The notes: generated from the sequence alone by a model not told the origin. Shown: positions 48,126-60,219, counted from the first letter of the stretch. The stretch is DNA of 64,000 nucleotides from Conchocele bisecta (GCA_029237695.1 CM055275.1:8320899-8384898); one strand, 5' to 3'. Program-made: numbers and translations.

Positions 48126-48295
48126 CATCTGGTAGTTGTACTAGCAATGCACCTGAATGATTGACAATTTGATGGCAGGAGGTGACGATAGTTTATATCA
48201 GTACAGTAAAGTCTCGGACACATCAAACCCTGGCACCTTTTATTAATTAAATCCCAGCAACACTACACTAGTTGTCCTTTAATGTTTGTTTGTTG

Positions 48296-48470
48296 TTTTT
48301 TTCAAATTCGTTTATTCACTCAGGTAATACACATATGACAACATGAGGTATATATAACACGAACATATATATGACACAATGGCTTTGCATGTAACAAGTA
48401 ATATGCTAAATAAATGATATAATTATATCGACATGTTCAAATATGTTACTCCAGTTTGGTCAAGTGGGAT
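48296..48470 (-). repeat. Dispersed repeat, inverted copy of 27250-27405
   Basis: 'tcaaattcgtttattcactc' to 'atgttactccagtttggtca' is the reverse complement of the 27-kb copy, in the same order. Confidence 0.75.
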
Positions 48471-48779
48471 GGAAGTTATTAATTTGGGAGGGCATTTTTG
48501 AGAAGTTTATTTTCAAATCAGGTAAAGACATCTACAATTTTGTGAATGGTCTAGCGTCATACATTCAGTTAAACCTATATAAGCCGGACATGGGTGGTCC
48601 AGAGGAGTTCTGTACTAGAAATAGTTTTAATAGACAACGTAGTCAGTCTCAAAATTGGGTGTAATTTATTTACTGTGACTTTGTCTGATAAATTCAAATT
48701 TGTCTGTTGTAAATATGTACATGCATGAGCTTTTGAGTGGTGAATATACCAACCATATGAATTCCGCTTCCGGACAGCA

Positions 48780-49060
48780 CCGGGGGGGGGGGGGGGTGGG
48801 GGTGGGCAGAGTGATTATGGTAAATCGTGTCTTTTGTCAGGCATAATGGATGACATCCGTTTGTTCTCATAACGGAAAACGTTAGGAGTTCATGGAAGCT
48901 GGAGCTCGAGGACGTTCGTAGGAGTTCATAGGAATTGAACCTCATAGAAGTTCGTAGGAGTTCATAGGAGGTCACAGGAGTTGGAGTTCATAGGAACTGA
49001 AGTTCGTAGAATATGATAGTTCATAGGAGTTGAAGCTCATAACAGTTCGTAGGAGCTCAT
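48780..49060 (+). repeat. G-run and TTCATAGGAG minisatellite
   Basis: A run of about 16 G followed by 'tgggggtggg' (48780-48808) could form a quadruplex. A short-unit array follows from 48880 to 49060, with 'gttcataggagttgaa', 'gttcgtaggagttcatag' and 'gttcatagga' in about nine loose copies. Open frames through it (repeating SYELLRTS on the -) are artefacts. Confidence 0.7.
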
Positions 49061-49704
49061 GTATACACGTGTAGTATAGTGGAGGAGCGAACGAAGCGGT
49101 GCAGCAGACACGCTACCAGTTGTATCACAGCTTGTTATAATTGTTGTGTTGAGCGATCGAGCTCATGCTAGTGCCGTACACGTTACAGTAATAAAAATTG
49201 CAATGAAAACAAAAGATCGCCCCATGACCTATTATTATTCTACTAATCGGTCTATACTGGCGACTTTTTTTGTTTTCATGGCTATATTTACTTTGCCATG
49301 GAAACAAAAACTCAGCTCTAAATGCCTATTATTATTCAATTAATTTTAGAGTCGATCTTTTTTTTTGTTTTCATGGGATTTGTTATTTCTCGTACTTTAT
49401 GCTGGTTTCTACACATTAGGATTTGTTTCTCAATTTCACCATCCCTGCCAAGCTGTATCCACTTATGTAACGATATGGCCTGTTCAATCTGGTAATTCCG
49501 GTGCAATGCACATTAAATGTCATCCTTAGAATATATAAGGTCATCCGTTTGTACTTTCTAATCAGTGTACCGATTACTCGCTTAGCAGTATAAAAGGTTA
49601 GAACTCACCAAATAGTTTTACAATATAATTCAACCGGGTAGTAATTGGATCAAAACTGTGTCTGTGACCTCAAAACGCCCGCACTATTATTATATCTTGA
49701 GTCA
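49061..49704. other. Non-coding intron sequence with short inverted repeats
   Basis: It includes a weak hairpin made of 'ttttgttttcatggc' (49268) and 'gccatggaaacaaaaa' (49296), with a third 'ttttgttttcatggg' near 49364. No exon was recognised. Confidence 0.4.
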
Positions 49705-50335
49705 GGTTATCCGTCCGCCCATCCGTCCGTCCGTGTGTCCGTGCGTCCGTCCGTCACACAACTTAACATCATTTATATTTGTTATAACTTCTATTTCCTT
49801 CATCTGAAATGCTTATTAGTTCACACATGCATTGCTGTAAGGCTCCATTACCAAGCTGCGCCAAATACACGACCGTCCAACCTCCGCTGACCACAAGGTC
49901 AATATTAAATACTTAGTCTCTTTACAAAACTTAACTTCAGAGAAATATGTTATAACTTCTAGTTCCTTCATATAAAATGCTTAATAGTTCATACATGCTT
50001 TACTGTAATACTCTACTACCATGCTGCGCCAAATATACGACCGTCTAAACCCCGCTAATCCCAAGGTCAATGTCAAATACTTAGTTTCTTTACAAAACTT
50101 AACATCAGAGAAATATGTTATAAATTATATTTCCTTCATCTAAAAGTCTTAATATTTCACACATGCATTCCTGTAAGGCTCTACTACCATGCGGCGCCAC
50201 GTCCACCACCGTCCAACCCCCGCTGATCCCAAGGTCAATGTCAAATACTTAGTCTCTTTTTTCAAAACTTAACATAAGAGAAATATGTTATAGCTTCTAT
50301 TTCCTTACATATTCAGGGGCACATGTGCCCACGCG
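49705..50335 (+). repeat. 168-bp tandem repeat (3.3 copies) after a CCGT microsatellite
   Basis: A TCCG-rich tract (49710-49755) is followed by units starting 'acttaacatcagagaaatat' at about 49761, 49929, 50097 and 50267. Internal markers are 'tcacacatgcattgctgtaa' and 'ccgctgatcccaaggtcaat'. It is a dispersed mollusc repeat with no coding content. Confidence 0.8.
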
Positions 50336-50704
50336 GGGGGTATTCCGTAAGCTTCGCTTACTGACAAATCTAGTCTATACCGGACCACTTTTTCGCGATT
50401 TCGGGCCCTTTGCTATTCTCTAACCTGCATACACTCATGCTGGGTTGGTTGTACGGTTGGACACACACCGGGTCGCCTTGGGGCGCCGTTTGATAGACTG
50501 GGCACGGGTGTTAACTCGGGACTCTGAGATCTAGGTTAACTTCGAATAAATCCATTATACGATCGATGACGTGTTAATAAAAGTATGATTTAAGAACTAC
50601 TCCGTTGTTCGTGTTAGAGAGGTTTCACAGAAGGTGTAATTCGGATGGTGATCACAACAACCTTACGTTACAGTGTTTCTGGGCACTTCCGCGATATAAT
50701 GACT
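50336..50704. other. Non-coding, relatively GC-rich patch
   Basis: A segment with 'ggcgccgtttgatag' and 'accgggtcgccttgg' that is more GC-rich than its surroundings. It contains a pogo-like end 'gttagagaggtttcacag' near 50615. No gene was recognised. Confidence 0.35.
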
Positions 50705-51227
50705 TTAAAGGTACGAGCCCACTCAGTAGGCACAAAATGTTCTTTATATGAATTAAATAAGTGTATAATTGTGTCACTATTCCACCAGTTCTAAGAGTTA
50801 CAAGTGCCCGCTATACAGATATAATTATTTAGTAATATTTAGTTTACAGATAGTGACTCTCGGTGGTATCAAGCTATTTTAATATGAAAATGAGGCATCA
50901 TATTTTTTAATTATTTATACTAATTAAAAGCGCCATCTGAAAAAAAAGATATATTTTCGACAGATTATAAAGTATGATTATTGCGCACCAACAAATAAAT
51001 ACAGAGATTAAAATGTAATGTCCGTAAACATTTTAACGAAACACGGTTATCGCCCCTGATATCGGTGTGGATATTTTCGTCTGATATAAAATGTATAATA
51101 ATGCCAATCAATAATTGGGGTAATGGTGAATGAATGTTTGTTTTTGCCAGAAAATGTCATATCTACATAATTTCAAAACTATCTGTCTCCTTGTATTATA
51201 ATCTCCTGAGTCGGCATGTACCTTTAA
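50705..51227 (+). mobile_element. TTAA-ended MITE, copy 3 (intron 1)
   Basis: It begins TTAAAGGTACGAGCCCACTC (50705) and ends TCGGCATGTACCTTTAA (51227). The interior matches the other copies. An extra internal segment near 51150-51200 makes it the longest copy. Confidence 0.75.
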
Positions 51228-51591
51228 CACCGGTTATATTAGCTACAACAATTCACCTCCGATATGTTATCTACGGCTACAATTTGACCCATTCAAAAAA
51301 TGTGAGCAACCGAAGTGCATACCCAAACCTGTTGCATCTAGGTCAAGATTTAGTAAACTGTATATTTTATACCTTTAAACAAATAATGTTTGATGTAGAA
51401 CTAGTAAATTGCCAAAAATCCTAGAACAGGGAAATTATTTTCCCATGGAAGCCATCTTTTCTTTAGTTGTTGTTCATCATTCAACATAACGAAATGAAGC
51501 TTTCAAATTTACAAGATACACATGTAAATGTCAGATAACCAATTACTACATGTGTATGTTCTTTATTAATAATTTATTGATACAGCTTTTA
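51228..51591. other. Unique-looking intron sequence, no exon recognised
   Basis: A + frame at 51134-51424 overlaps the MITE and has no domain. AT-rich sequence leads up to the start of the minisatellite. Confidence 0.35.
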
Positions 51592-54500
51592 CAGCAATTT
51601 GTTATGGCGCGGTGTAGCAATTTTGTTTCTCGTGAGAGGTATGGCGTGGGGTAGCAATTTAGTTTCTTGTGAGAGGTATGGAGCGGGGTAGCAATTTTGT
51701 TTCTTGTGAGAGGTATGTAGCGGGGTAGCAATTTTGATTCTTGTGAGAGGTATGGAGCGTGGTAGCAATTTTGATTCTCGTGAGAGGTATGGAGCGGGGT
51801 AGCAATTTTGTTTCTTGTGAGAGGTATGGAGCGTGGTAGCAATTTTGTTTATTGTGAGAGGTATGGAGCGTGGTAGCAATTTTGTTTCTTGTGAGAGGTA
51901 TGGCGCTGGGTAGCAATTTTGTTTCTTGTGAGAAGTATGGCGCGGGGTAGCAATTTTGTTTCTTGTGAGAGGTATGGAGCGGGGTAGCAATTTTGTTTCT
52001 TGTGAGAGGTATGGAGCGGGTAGGTAGCAATTTTGTTTCTTGTGAGAGGTATGGAGCGGGGTAGCAATTTTGTTTCTTGTGAGAGGTATGGAGCGGGGTA
52101 GCAATTTTGTTTCTTGTGAGAGGTATGGAGCGGGGTAGCAATTTTGTTTATTGTGAGAGGTATGGAGCGTGGTAGCAATTTTGTTTCTTGTGAGAGGTAT
52201 GGAGCGGGGTAGCAATTTTGTTTATTGTGAGAGGTATGGAGCGGGGTAGCAATTTTGTTTATTGTGAGAGGTATGGAGCGGGGTAGCAATTTTGTTTATT
52301 GTGAGAGGTATGGAGCTGGGTAGCAATTTTGTTTATTGTGATAGGTATGGAGCATGGTAGAAATTTTGTTTCTTGTGAGAGGTATGGAGCGGGGTAGCAA
52401 TTTTGTTTCTTGTGAGAGGTATGGCGCGGGGTAGCAATTTTGTTTCTTGTGAGAGGTATGGAGCGGGGTAGCAATTTTGTTTCTCGTGAGAGGTATGGCA
52501 CTGGGCAGCAAGTGTGCTTCTCTTGAGAGGTATGGAGCAGGGTAGCAATTATGTTTCTTGTGAGAGGTATGGAGATGGGTAGCAATTTTGTTTCTTGTGA
52601 GAGGAATGGAGCGGGTAGCAATTTTGTTTCTTGTGAGAGGTATGGCGCGGGGTAGCAATTTTGTTTCTCGTGAGAAGTATGGCGCTGGGCAGGAAGTGTG
52701 CTTCTCTTGAGAGGTATGGAGCAGGGTAGCAATTTTGATTCTCGTGAGAGGTATGGAGCGGGGTAGCAATTTTGTTTCTTGTGAGAGGTATGGAGCTTGG
52801 TAGCAATTTTGTTTCTTGTGAGTGGTATGGCGCGGGGTAGCAATTTTGTTTCTCGTGAGAAGTATGGCGCTGGGCAGGAAGTGTGCTTCTCTTGAGAGGT
52901 ATGGAACAGGGTAGCAATTTTGATTCTCGTGAGAGGTATGGAGCGGGGTAGCAATTTTGTTTCTTGTGAGTGGTATGGCGCGGGGTAGCACTTTTGTTTC
53001 TCGTGAGAAGTATGGCGCTGGGCAGGAAGTGTGCTTCTCTTGAGAGGTATGGAGCAGGGTAGCAATTTTGATTCTCGTGAGAGGTATGGAGCGGGGTAGC
53101 AATTTTGTTTCTTGCGAGAGGTATGGCGCGGGTTTGCAATTTTGTTTCTTGTGAGAGGTATGGCGCGGGGTAGCAATTTTGTTTCTTGTGAGAGGTATGG
53201 AGCGTGGTAGCAATTTTGTTTCTTGTGAGAGGTATGGAGCGTGGTAGCAATGTTGTTTCTTGTGAGTGGTATGGAGCATGGTAGCAATTTTGTTTCTTGT
53301 GACAGGTATGGAGCGGGGTAGCAATTTTGTTTATTTTGAGAGGTATGGAGCGGGGTAGCAATTTTGATTCTCGTGAGAGGTATGGCGCTGGGCAGCAAAT
53401 GTGCTTCTCTTGAGAGGTATGGAGCAGGGTAGCAATTTTGTTTCTTGTGAGAGGTATGGAGCGTGGTAGCAATTTTGTTTCTTGTGAGAGGTATGGCGCG
53501 GGGTAGCAATTTTGTTTCTTGTGAGAGGTATGGAGCGGGGTAGCAATTTTGTTTCTCGTGAGAGATATGGCGCTGGGCAGCAAGTGTGCTTCTCTTGAGA
53601 GGTATGGAGCAGGGTAGCAATTTTGTTTCTTGTAAGAGGTATGGAGCGTGGTAGCAATTTCGTTTCTTGTGAGAGGTATGGAGCGTGGTAGCAATTTTGT
53701 TTCTTGTGAGAGGTATGGAGCGTGGTAGCAATTTTGTTTCTTGTGAGAGGTATGGAGCGGGGTAGCAATTTTGTTTCTTGTGAGAGGTATGGCGCGGGGT
53801 AGCAATTTTGTTTCTTGTGAGAGGTATGGAGGGGGTAGCAATTTTGTTTCTCGTGAGAGGTATGGCGCTGGGCAGCAAGTGTGCTTCTCTTGAGAGGTAT
53901 GGAGCAGGGTAGCAATTTTGTTTCTCGTGAGAGGTATGGAGCGGGGTAGCAATTTTGTTTCTCGTGAGAGGTACGGCGCTGGGCAGCAAGTGTGCTTCTC
54001 TTGAGAGGTATGGAGCAGGGTAGCAGTTTTGATTCTCGTGAGAGGTATGGAACGGGGTAGCAATTTTGTTTCTCGTGAGAGGTATGGCGCGGGGTAGCAA
54101 TTTTGTTTCTTGGTAGAGGTATGGCGCGGGGTAGCAATTTTGTTTCTTGTGAGAGGTATGGCGCGGGGTAGCAATTTTGTTTCTCGTGAGAGGTATGGAG
54201 CGGGGTGGCAATTGTGTTTCTAGTGAGAGATATGGAGCGGGGTGACAATTTTGATTCTCCTGAGAGGTATGGAGCAGGGTAGCAATTTTGATTCTCGTGA
54301 GAGGTATGGAGCGTGGTAGCAATTTTGTTTCTCGTGAGAGGTATGGCGCGGGGTAGCAATTTTGTTTCTTGGTAGAGGTATGGAGCGGGGTAGCAATTTT
54401 GTTTCTTGTGAGAGGTATGGAGCGGGGTAGCAATTTTGTTTCTTGTGAGAGGTATGGAGCGGGGTAGCAATTTTGTTTCTAGGTAGAGGTATGGAGCGGG

Positions 54501-57500
54501 GTAGCAATTTTGTTTCTTGTGAGAGGTATGGCAGTTTCAGAGGTATGCAATTTTGTTTCTTGTGAGAGGTATGGAGCGGGGTAGCAATTTTGTTTCTTGT
54601 GAGAGGTATGGAGCGGGGTAGCAATTTTGTTTCTTGTGAGAGGTATGGAGCTCGGGGTAGCAATTTTGTTTACTTGTGAGAGGTATGGAGCGGGGTAGCA
54701 ATTTTGTTTATTGTGAAGGTATGGAGCTGGGAGTACAATTTTGTTTATTGTGAGGAGGTATGGAGCATGGGGTAGCAATTTTGTTTATTGTGAGAGGTAT
54801 GGAGCTGGGGTAGCAATTTTGTTTCTTGTGAGAGGATGGATTTTGCTTGTAGAATGGTAGCAATTTTGTTTCTTGTGAGGAGGTATGGAGCGGGGTAGCA
54901 ATTTTGTTTCTTGTGAGAGGTATGGAGCGGGAAATTTTAGCAATTTTGTTTCTCGTGAGAGGTATGCCACTGGGCAGCAAGTGTGCTTCTCTGGAGAGGT
55001 ATGGAGCAGGGGTAGCAATTATGTTTCTTGTGAGAGGTATGGGAGATGGGTACAATTTTGTTTCTTGTGAGAGGTATGGAGCGGGTGGGTAGCAATTTTG
55101 TTTTCTTGTGAGAGGTATGGCGCGGGGTAGCAATTTTGTTTCTCGTGAGAAGTATGGCGCTGGGCAGGAAGTGTGCTTCTCTTGAGAGGTGGAGCAGGGT
55201 AGCAATTTTGATTTCTGTGAGAGGTATGGAGCGGGGGATAGCAATTTTGTTTCTTGTGAGAGGTATGGAGCTTGGTAGCAATTTTGTTTCTTGTGAGTGG
55301 TATGGCGCGGGGTAGCAATTTTGTTTCTCGTGAGAAGTATGGCGCTGGGCAGGAAGTGTGCTTCTCTTGAGAGGTATGGAACAGGGTAGCAATTTTGATT
55401 CTGTGAGAAGGTATGGAGGGGGCGGGTAGCAATTTTGTTTCTTGTGAGTGGTATGGCGCGGGGTAGCATTTTGTTTCTGTGAGAAGTATGGCGCTGGGCA
55501 GGAAGTGTGTTCTCTTGAGAGGTATGGAGCAGGGTAGCAATTGATTTCTGTGAGAGGTATGGAGCGGGGTAGCAATTTTGTTTCTTGCGAGAGGTATGGC
55601 GCGGGTTTGCAATTTTGTTTCTTGTGAGAGGTATGGCGCGGGGTAGCAATTTTGTTTCTTGTGAGAGGTATGGAGCGTGGTAGCAATTTTGTTTCTTGTG
55701 AGAGGTATGGAGCGTTGGTAGCAATGTTGTTTCTTGTGAGGTGGTATGGAGCATGGTAGCAATTTTGTTCTTGTGAGGTATGGAGCGGTAGCAATTTGAT
55801 TAGTTTGAGAGGTATTTTGGAGCGTAGCGTATTTTCGTTTCTTGTGAGAGGTATGGAGCTGGTAGCAATTTTGTTTCTTGTGAGGTGGTAGCAATGTTTC
55901 GCGGGGTAGCAATTTTGTTTCTCGTAGAGAGGTATAGTATGGCAGCTTTTGCAGAGGTGGTAGCAATTTTCGTTTCTTGTGAGAGGTAGGAGCGTGGAGC
56001 AATTTTTTGTTTGAGACAATGATTTCTCGTGAGAGGTATGGAGCGGGGTTAGCAATTTTCTTTGTTTCTTGTGAGAGGTATGGCGCGGGGTAGCAACTTT
56101 TGTCTCAATTTTGTTTCTCGTGAGAGTATGGCGCTGGGCAGCAAGTGTGCTTCTCTTGAGAGGGTATGGAGCAGGGTAGCAATTTTGTTTCTCGTGAGAG
56201 GTATGGACGTGGGTAGCAATTTGTTTCTGTAGAGAGGTACTAAGGAGTTGTGGTAGCAATTTTGTTCTTGAGAGGTATGGCGCGGGTGGCGTTAATGTTT
56301 TGTTTCTTGTGAGAGGTATGGAGCAGGGGTAGCAATTTTGTTTCTTGTGAGAGGTATGGAGCGTGGTAGCAATTTTGTTTCTTGTGAGAGGTATGGAGGA
56401 TTTCGTGGGGTAGCAATTTTGTTTCTTGTGAGAGGTATGGCGCTGGGTAGCAATTTTGTTTCTTGTGAGGAGTATGGAGCGGGTAGCAATTTTGTTTCTC
56501 GTGAGAGGTATGGAGCGGGGTAGCAATTTTGTCTCGTGAGAGGTATGGCGCTGGGCAGCAATGTGCTTCTCTTGAGATTTTTTTGTATGGAGCAGGGTAG
56601 CAATTTTGATTTCTTGTGAGAGGTATGGAGCAATGGTAGCAATTTTGTTTCTCGTGAGAGGTATGGCGCGGGGTAGCAATTTTGTTTCTTGGTAGAGGTA
56701 TGGCGCGGTAGCAATTTTGTTTCTTTGTGAGAGGTATGTAGCAGGTATGGACGGGGTAGCAATTTTGTTTTCGTGAGAGGTATGGCGCGGGGTGGTTAGC
56801 AATTTTGTTTCTTGGTAGAGGTTTTGGATATTTTGGCGCGGGGTAAGCAATTTTGTTTTCTTTGTGGAGAGGTATGGCGCGGGGTGGTTGCATTTTGTTT
56901 GTTTCTCGTTTGAGAGGTATGGAAGAGGGGGGTGGCAATTTTGTTTGTTTCTAGTGAGAGGTATGGAGCGAAGGTGACAATTTTGATTCTCCTTTTGAAG
57001 GTGTATTTTGGAGCAGGGTGCAATTTGATCTTTTCGTTGGAGAGTATGGAGCTGTTAGCAAATGTTTCTCGTGAGAGGTATTTTATGGCGCGGGGTAGCA
57101 ATTTTAGTTTATTGGTAAGAAGGTTTATGAGAAGGGTTTAGCAATTGTCTTTGTGGAGAGGTATGGAGCGGGGTTTAGCAATTTTGTTTCTCGTGAGAGG
57201 TATTATTGGCGGCGGGGTAGCAATTTTGTTTCTTGGTGAGAGGTATTTTGGGTTTTAGGGGTAGGCAATTTTGCAATTCTCGTGAATTTTTTCGTGGAGA
57301 GGTATGGAAAGGGTAGCAATTTTGTTTCTCTGAGATGTATGGCTCGGGGGGGTAGCAATTTTGTTTCTTGGTAGAGGTATGGAGCGGGGTAGTAATTTTG
57401 TTTCTTGTGAGAGGTATGGCGCGGGGTAGCAATTTTGTTTCTCGTGAGAGGTATGGAGCGGGGTTGTAATTGTGTTTCTAGTGAGAGATATGGAGCGGGG

Positions 57501-57552
57501 TGACAATTTTGTTTCTCATGAGAGTTATGGAGCGGGGTGGCAATTTTGTTTC
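51592..57552 (+). repeat. Very large 37-bp minisatellite in intron 1
   Basis: About 160 units of 37 bp, with parts 'ggtagcaattttgtttcttg' and 'tgagaggtatggagcgg'. The unit is not a multiple of three and lacks stop codons on the - strand in all three phases. The - strand therefore stays open for long distances (up to 724 codons at 52259-54433) with a 37-residue periodic translation (MLPRSIPLTRNKIATPLHTS...). Marker variants such as 'gctgggcagcaagtgtgctt' recur at irregular intervals and reveal a higher-order structure. It is an intronic tandem repeat, and the long frames are not genes. Confidence 0.95.
54950..57150 (+). repeat. Noisy second copy of 52490-54400 within the minisatellite
   Basis: Marker variants occur in the same order as about 2.5 kb upstream: 54965/52495 (GCCACTGGGCAGCAAG), 55748/53275 (gagcatggtag), 56545/53965 (GCGCTGGGCAGCA) and 56955/54215 (ctagtgagag..atggagcg). 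Unlike the clean first copy it is full of small indels and inserted T-runs ('gaggtattttggagcg', 'agatttttttgtatgg'). Confidence 0.75.
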
Positions 57553-58584
57553 TACTGTTATATTGGCATCGAAATAGCATATGACGCATGCTAATATGGA
57601 ATGAATCAACCGTGATACGCTCTAATATGCCTGCGGCAAATCTATATAAACACAAATAATTAATGCTAGCTATTAATAACTTTGTATATACGTGTGATGG
57701 AAACAACCCATAGAACGTTATTCATTAATGTTTTTGGAACATATTGAACCAGATTTGTTGTAAGTGTATTTAATATTAGTTGTGGTATGTGTTAAATGCC
57801 ACAAGAGGTAAAACTGAATGATGGCTTGTACACACTAAGATGGCCGATATAGCAACTCCATGTGCCATATAGTATACAGTAACAAGGTAATGTTCACATA
57901 ATGTTATACATATATCCCACCACATTTGGGAACACATTATCTTTGTATCGAACGATGATCAGGGGTCACACGGGTGCTTAACACATATCTCCGACAGACA
58001 CATGTTTACAAGAGTGTGGCTCAGTAATGTTACGATTTATCACTTACATAATTATGTATCTCCCTTGAGATAGCATATTATGTTACGCAAATTTCTATGG
58101 GGGCAGCCATATTGTCGTGCTACGCCTAAATGGCGAGTACGACCAAGAAAATAGTGCCGTGTGCCAACTTATCCTATGGCGTTTTGGTCTGTCTTGCTTT
58201 GTATCTAAAACTGTACATATACTATTCTCTATAGCTTTCACAGTTTTGGGCTCAGTTTATCAGTTAAATTCTGGAAAATACGAATGAAGACATTTCGTGC
58301 GCAAGAATACAACAGCTAGTATATTTAGTCCTCACAGTTAGGTAGCAGTGACCAGTTAGCCGACAGTTTCGTACAATTTTGTCTGAGACTTTCAAACATT
58401 AATTTATGCTAGAGAAAACGTATGGATGGGGATGGGTTTGCACCATCACAGTACATTTTCCTCTGTATGATGATTGAGAAAATATGCAACTTTCAGTCTC
58501 TAGTTCCGCAAGTGATCAGTTTTGTGGAGATAACATATTTCAGTACTTTCAGTACTTCTAAATCATATTTTCTTCATATTACAG
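57553..58584. other. Intron 1 end; contains a diverged copy of the 16.5-kb segment
   Basis: At 57785-57950 the phrases 'gatggcttgtacacac', 'aagatggccgatat' and 'gccatatagtatacagtaac' match 16560-16640 and 21700-21770. The remainder shows nothing recognisable. The stretch ends in the acceptor 'tcttcatattacag' at 58571-58584. Confidence 0.5.
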
Positions 58585-58689
58585 ATCAGTAATCTCAGTT
58601 CCGTACATTTTCGGCGGTTTCCATTCGAGGACTACCCTGAACACGTCAGGAATTTAAAGGGATACACGTGGAAGCCCATTATAATTCAG
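58585..58689 (+). CDS. DUF1647-like protein, visible exon 2
   Basis: A 105-bp exon flanked by 'cttcatattacag' before and CAG|GTAAAAAT after. It gives exactly 35 codons in phase 0, starting ISNLSSVHFRRFPFEDYPEH and ending KGYTWKPIIIQ. This is the piece of the DUF1647 domain expected between the other two exons: the 'F.F..YP.HV..L..Y.WKP.II' block before the 'W.D.S.RF' strand. The join K|I upstream and Q|A downstream keep the frame without adjustment. It is too short to be found by open-frame length; the family pattern and both splice sites support it. No stop codons in frame. Confidence 0.8.
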
Positions 58690-58933
58690 GTAAAAATGTG
58701 GATGTGACGGGAAAGATGTGGCGTATGGGTCTTTGCTACCAGTGTAGATCCAAATCAGTCTGTTCATCCGCACAGACTGGTCAGAATCTGCATTGTTCAT
58801 TATTTCATCAGGTTACTAACAAGCAATATTACGGAAGCGTATATTTTGTTTTTCAGTTGCTATCTCGCAGCGGCAAGTTGCTAACCTAACTCGCAACTGA
58901 AAACTATATGTGTGGCCCCTCTACGCTTCCGTA
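58690..58933. repeat. Dispersed motif and hairpin right after exon 2
   Basis: Directly after the donor come 'gtggatgtgacgggaaagat' and 'accagtgtagatccaaatca', a version of the long-unit motif. A hairpin of about 105 bp follows, with 'tacggaagcgta' (58829) against 'tacgcttccgta' (58922-58933) and inner 'ttcagttgct' / 'gcaactgaa'. Confidence 0.6.
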
Positions 58934-59525
58934 CACTATAGATCAGGCAACATTAGTGTGCTATTTGACCAGGAACTACAGAGGCCATATATCCCATAGA
59001 CCCCAGTTATTCAGTCAAAGCCACAAACATGTGTGACTGGACACAATATATGTTAGCCTATACCATATCTGTTCTATGTTAAGCGTCCACTCAGTTGACT
59101 AAAACCCAACTACGTAACCGGTAAAAACAAACAAGGCCTTGCCAAAAACGAAGGTAAATTATGAGGAAGTTTTTAGAATAAATTTAAACTTTAGCCAGCA
59201 ATATTTAGAAAAAAAGGAGATTAAAAAAATACTCTTATTAAACTTATTAAGTGGACATTCATGAACGAATTTAATACTTGAATAAGTCCCTAAACTAGTT
59301 TTCATATTCCTTCACCAGTAAACAGTGCCAAATAGCATACACATTGTCTTTTGTTTTTTCACAGGACCACTTTCAAAACCTACCCGCACGCGGGCGCTTA
59401 ACAGAGATATAAGATGCTATGGCCTTAGCGTGTACGGGGTGGCTTGTGGTCGTACGGAAATACCACAATTGCATTATTTCTGAGATCTCTGGAAGATATG
59501 TATGGAAGCTTTCTGGTGCCAATGA
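58934..59525. other. Intron 2 sequence, no exon recognised
   Basis: AT-rich non-coding sequence. It includes a 'atttgaccaggaactacaga' phrase like the one at 22910 and 39030 in the inverted duplication. Nothing else can be supported. Confidence 0.35.
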
Positions 59526-59630
59526 TACTAAGTCCTAATTAGGAGATAGTAACACCTAATTACGAGATTGTATGTCTTAATTAGGAGTTCGTATCTCCTA
59601 ATTAGGACTTAATATCTCTCCTAATTATGT
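59526..59630. repeat. CCTAATTAGG palindrome array, part 1
   Basis: Four to six copies of 'tcctaattaggagata' or close variants in alternating orientation, in about 100 bp. Confidence 0.8.
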
Positions 59631-59760
59631 CTGTGATAATGTAATAAATTCAGTATAATACAAATTAATAAATTTATCTTTAAATTGAAAATTTCTCCCT
59701 CAAAGTATACTTTGCTAGACAAGTATACTTTGCAATGTTGGTGAAATAGGCTACTAGCCT
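59625..59760. mobile_element. AGCCGATTTCA MITE family, right half (intron 2)
   Basis: It starts at 'tgtgataatgtaataaattc' and continues 'ctccctcaaagtatacttt' to 'ttggtgaaataggct' (about 59755). The left half is missing; the TAATTA array precedes it. Confidence 0.65.
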
Positions 59761-59864
59761 CACCTGAATGGACTATTCACACTATATTATGTGCACATTA
59801 CTTATTTGTGGGATATTCCCCACAATGGATACACGAGTCATATATCTATGGAAGCGTCCTGGTG

Positions 59865-60205
59865 CCAATGCTAAAATAGTGTTATCTCCTAATTAGGAGA
59901 CACTAAGTCCAAATTAGAAGACAGTAACTCCTGATTAGGAGATAGTATCTCCTAATTGGGACTTACTGTCTACTAATTAGGACTTACTGTCTCATAATTA
60001 TTACTTACTATCAACTAATTATGACTTAGTATCTCCTAATTAGGACTTACTATCTGTGTCGATGCTAAATATGTTTTATCTCCTAATTAGGAGATACAAA
60101 GTCATACTTATGAGATAGTAAGTATCTTCTAATTTGGAGATACTAAGTCCCATTTAGGAGATAGTGAGTCCTAATAAGGAGATACTAACTCCTAATTAAG
60201 ATATA
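59865..60205. repeat. CCTAATTAGG palindrome array, part 2
   Basis: Fourteen or so loose copies of 'tcctaattaggagatac' and 'tcctaattaggactta', in both orientations, at a spacing of about 20-22 bp. Each core CTAATTAG is self-complementary and contains TAATTA, the consensus core for many homeodomain proteins. Whether that means anything functionally is unknown. Confidence 0.8.
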
Positions 60206-60219
60206 CAATGTTAAATCCC

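Noticed and set aside
52259..54433. A 724-codon open frame on the - strand (and frames of 160-640 codons through 57.1 kb)
   Set aside because: It is produced by the 37-bp minisatellite, open in all phases. Several such frames overlap each other, and the translation is a 37-residue period with no domain.
51592..57552. CRISPR-like appearance of a 37-bp repeat
   Set aside because: Units are head-to-tail without spacers, and the setting is an animal intron.
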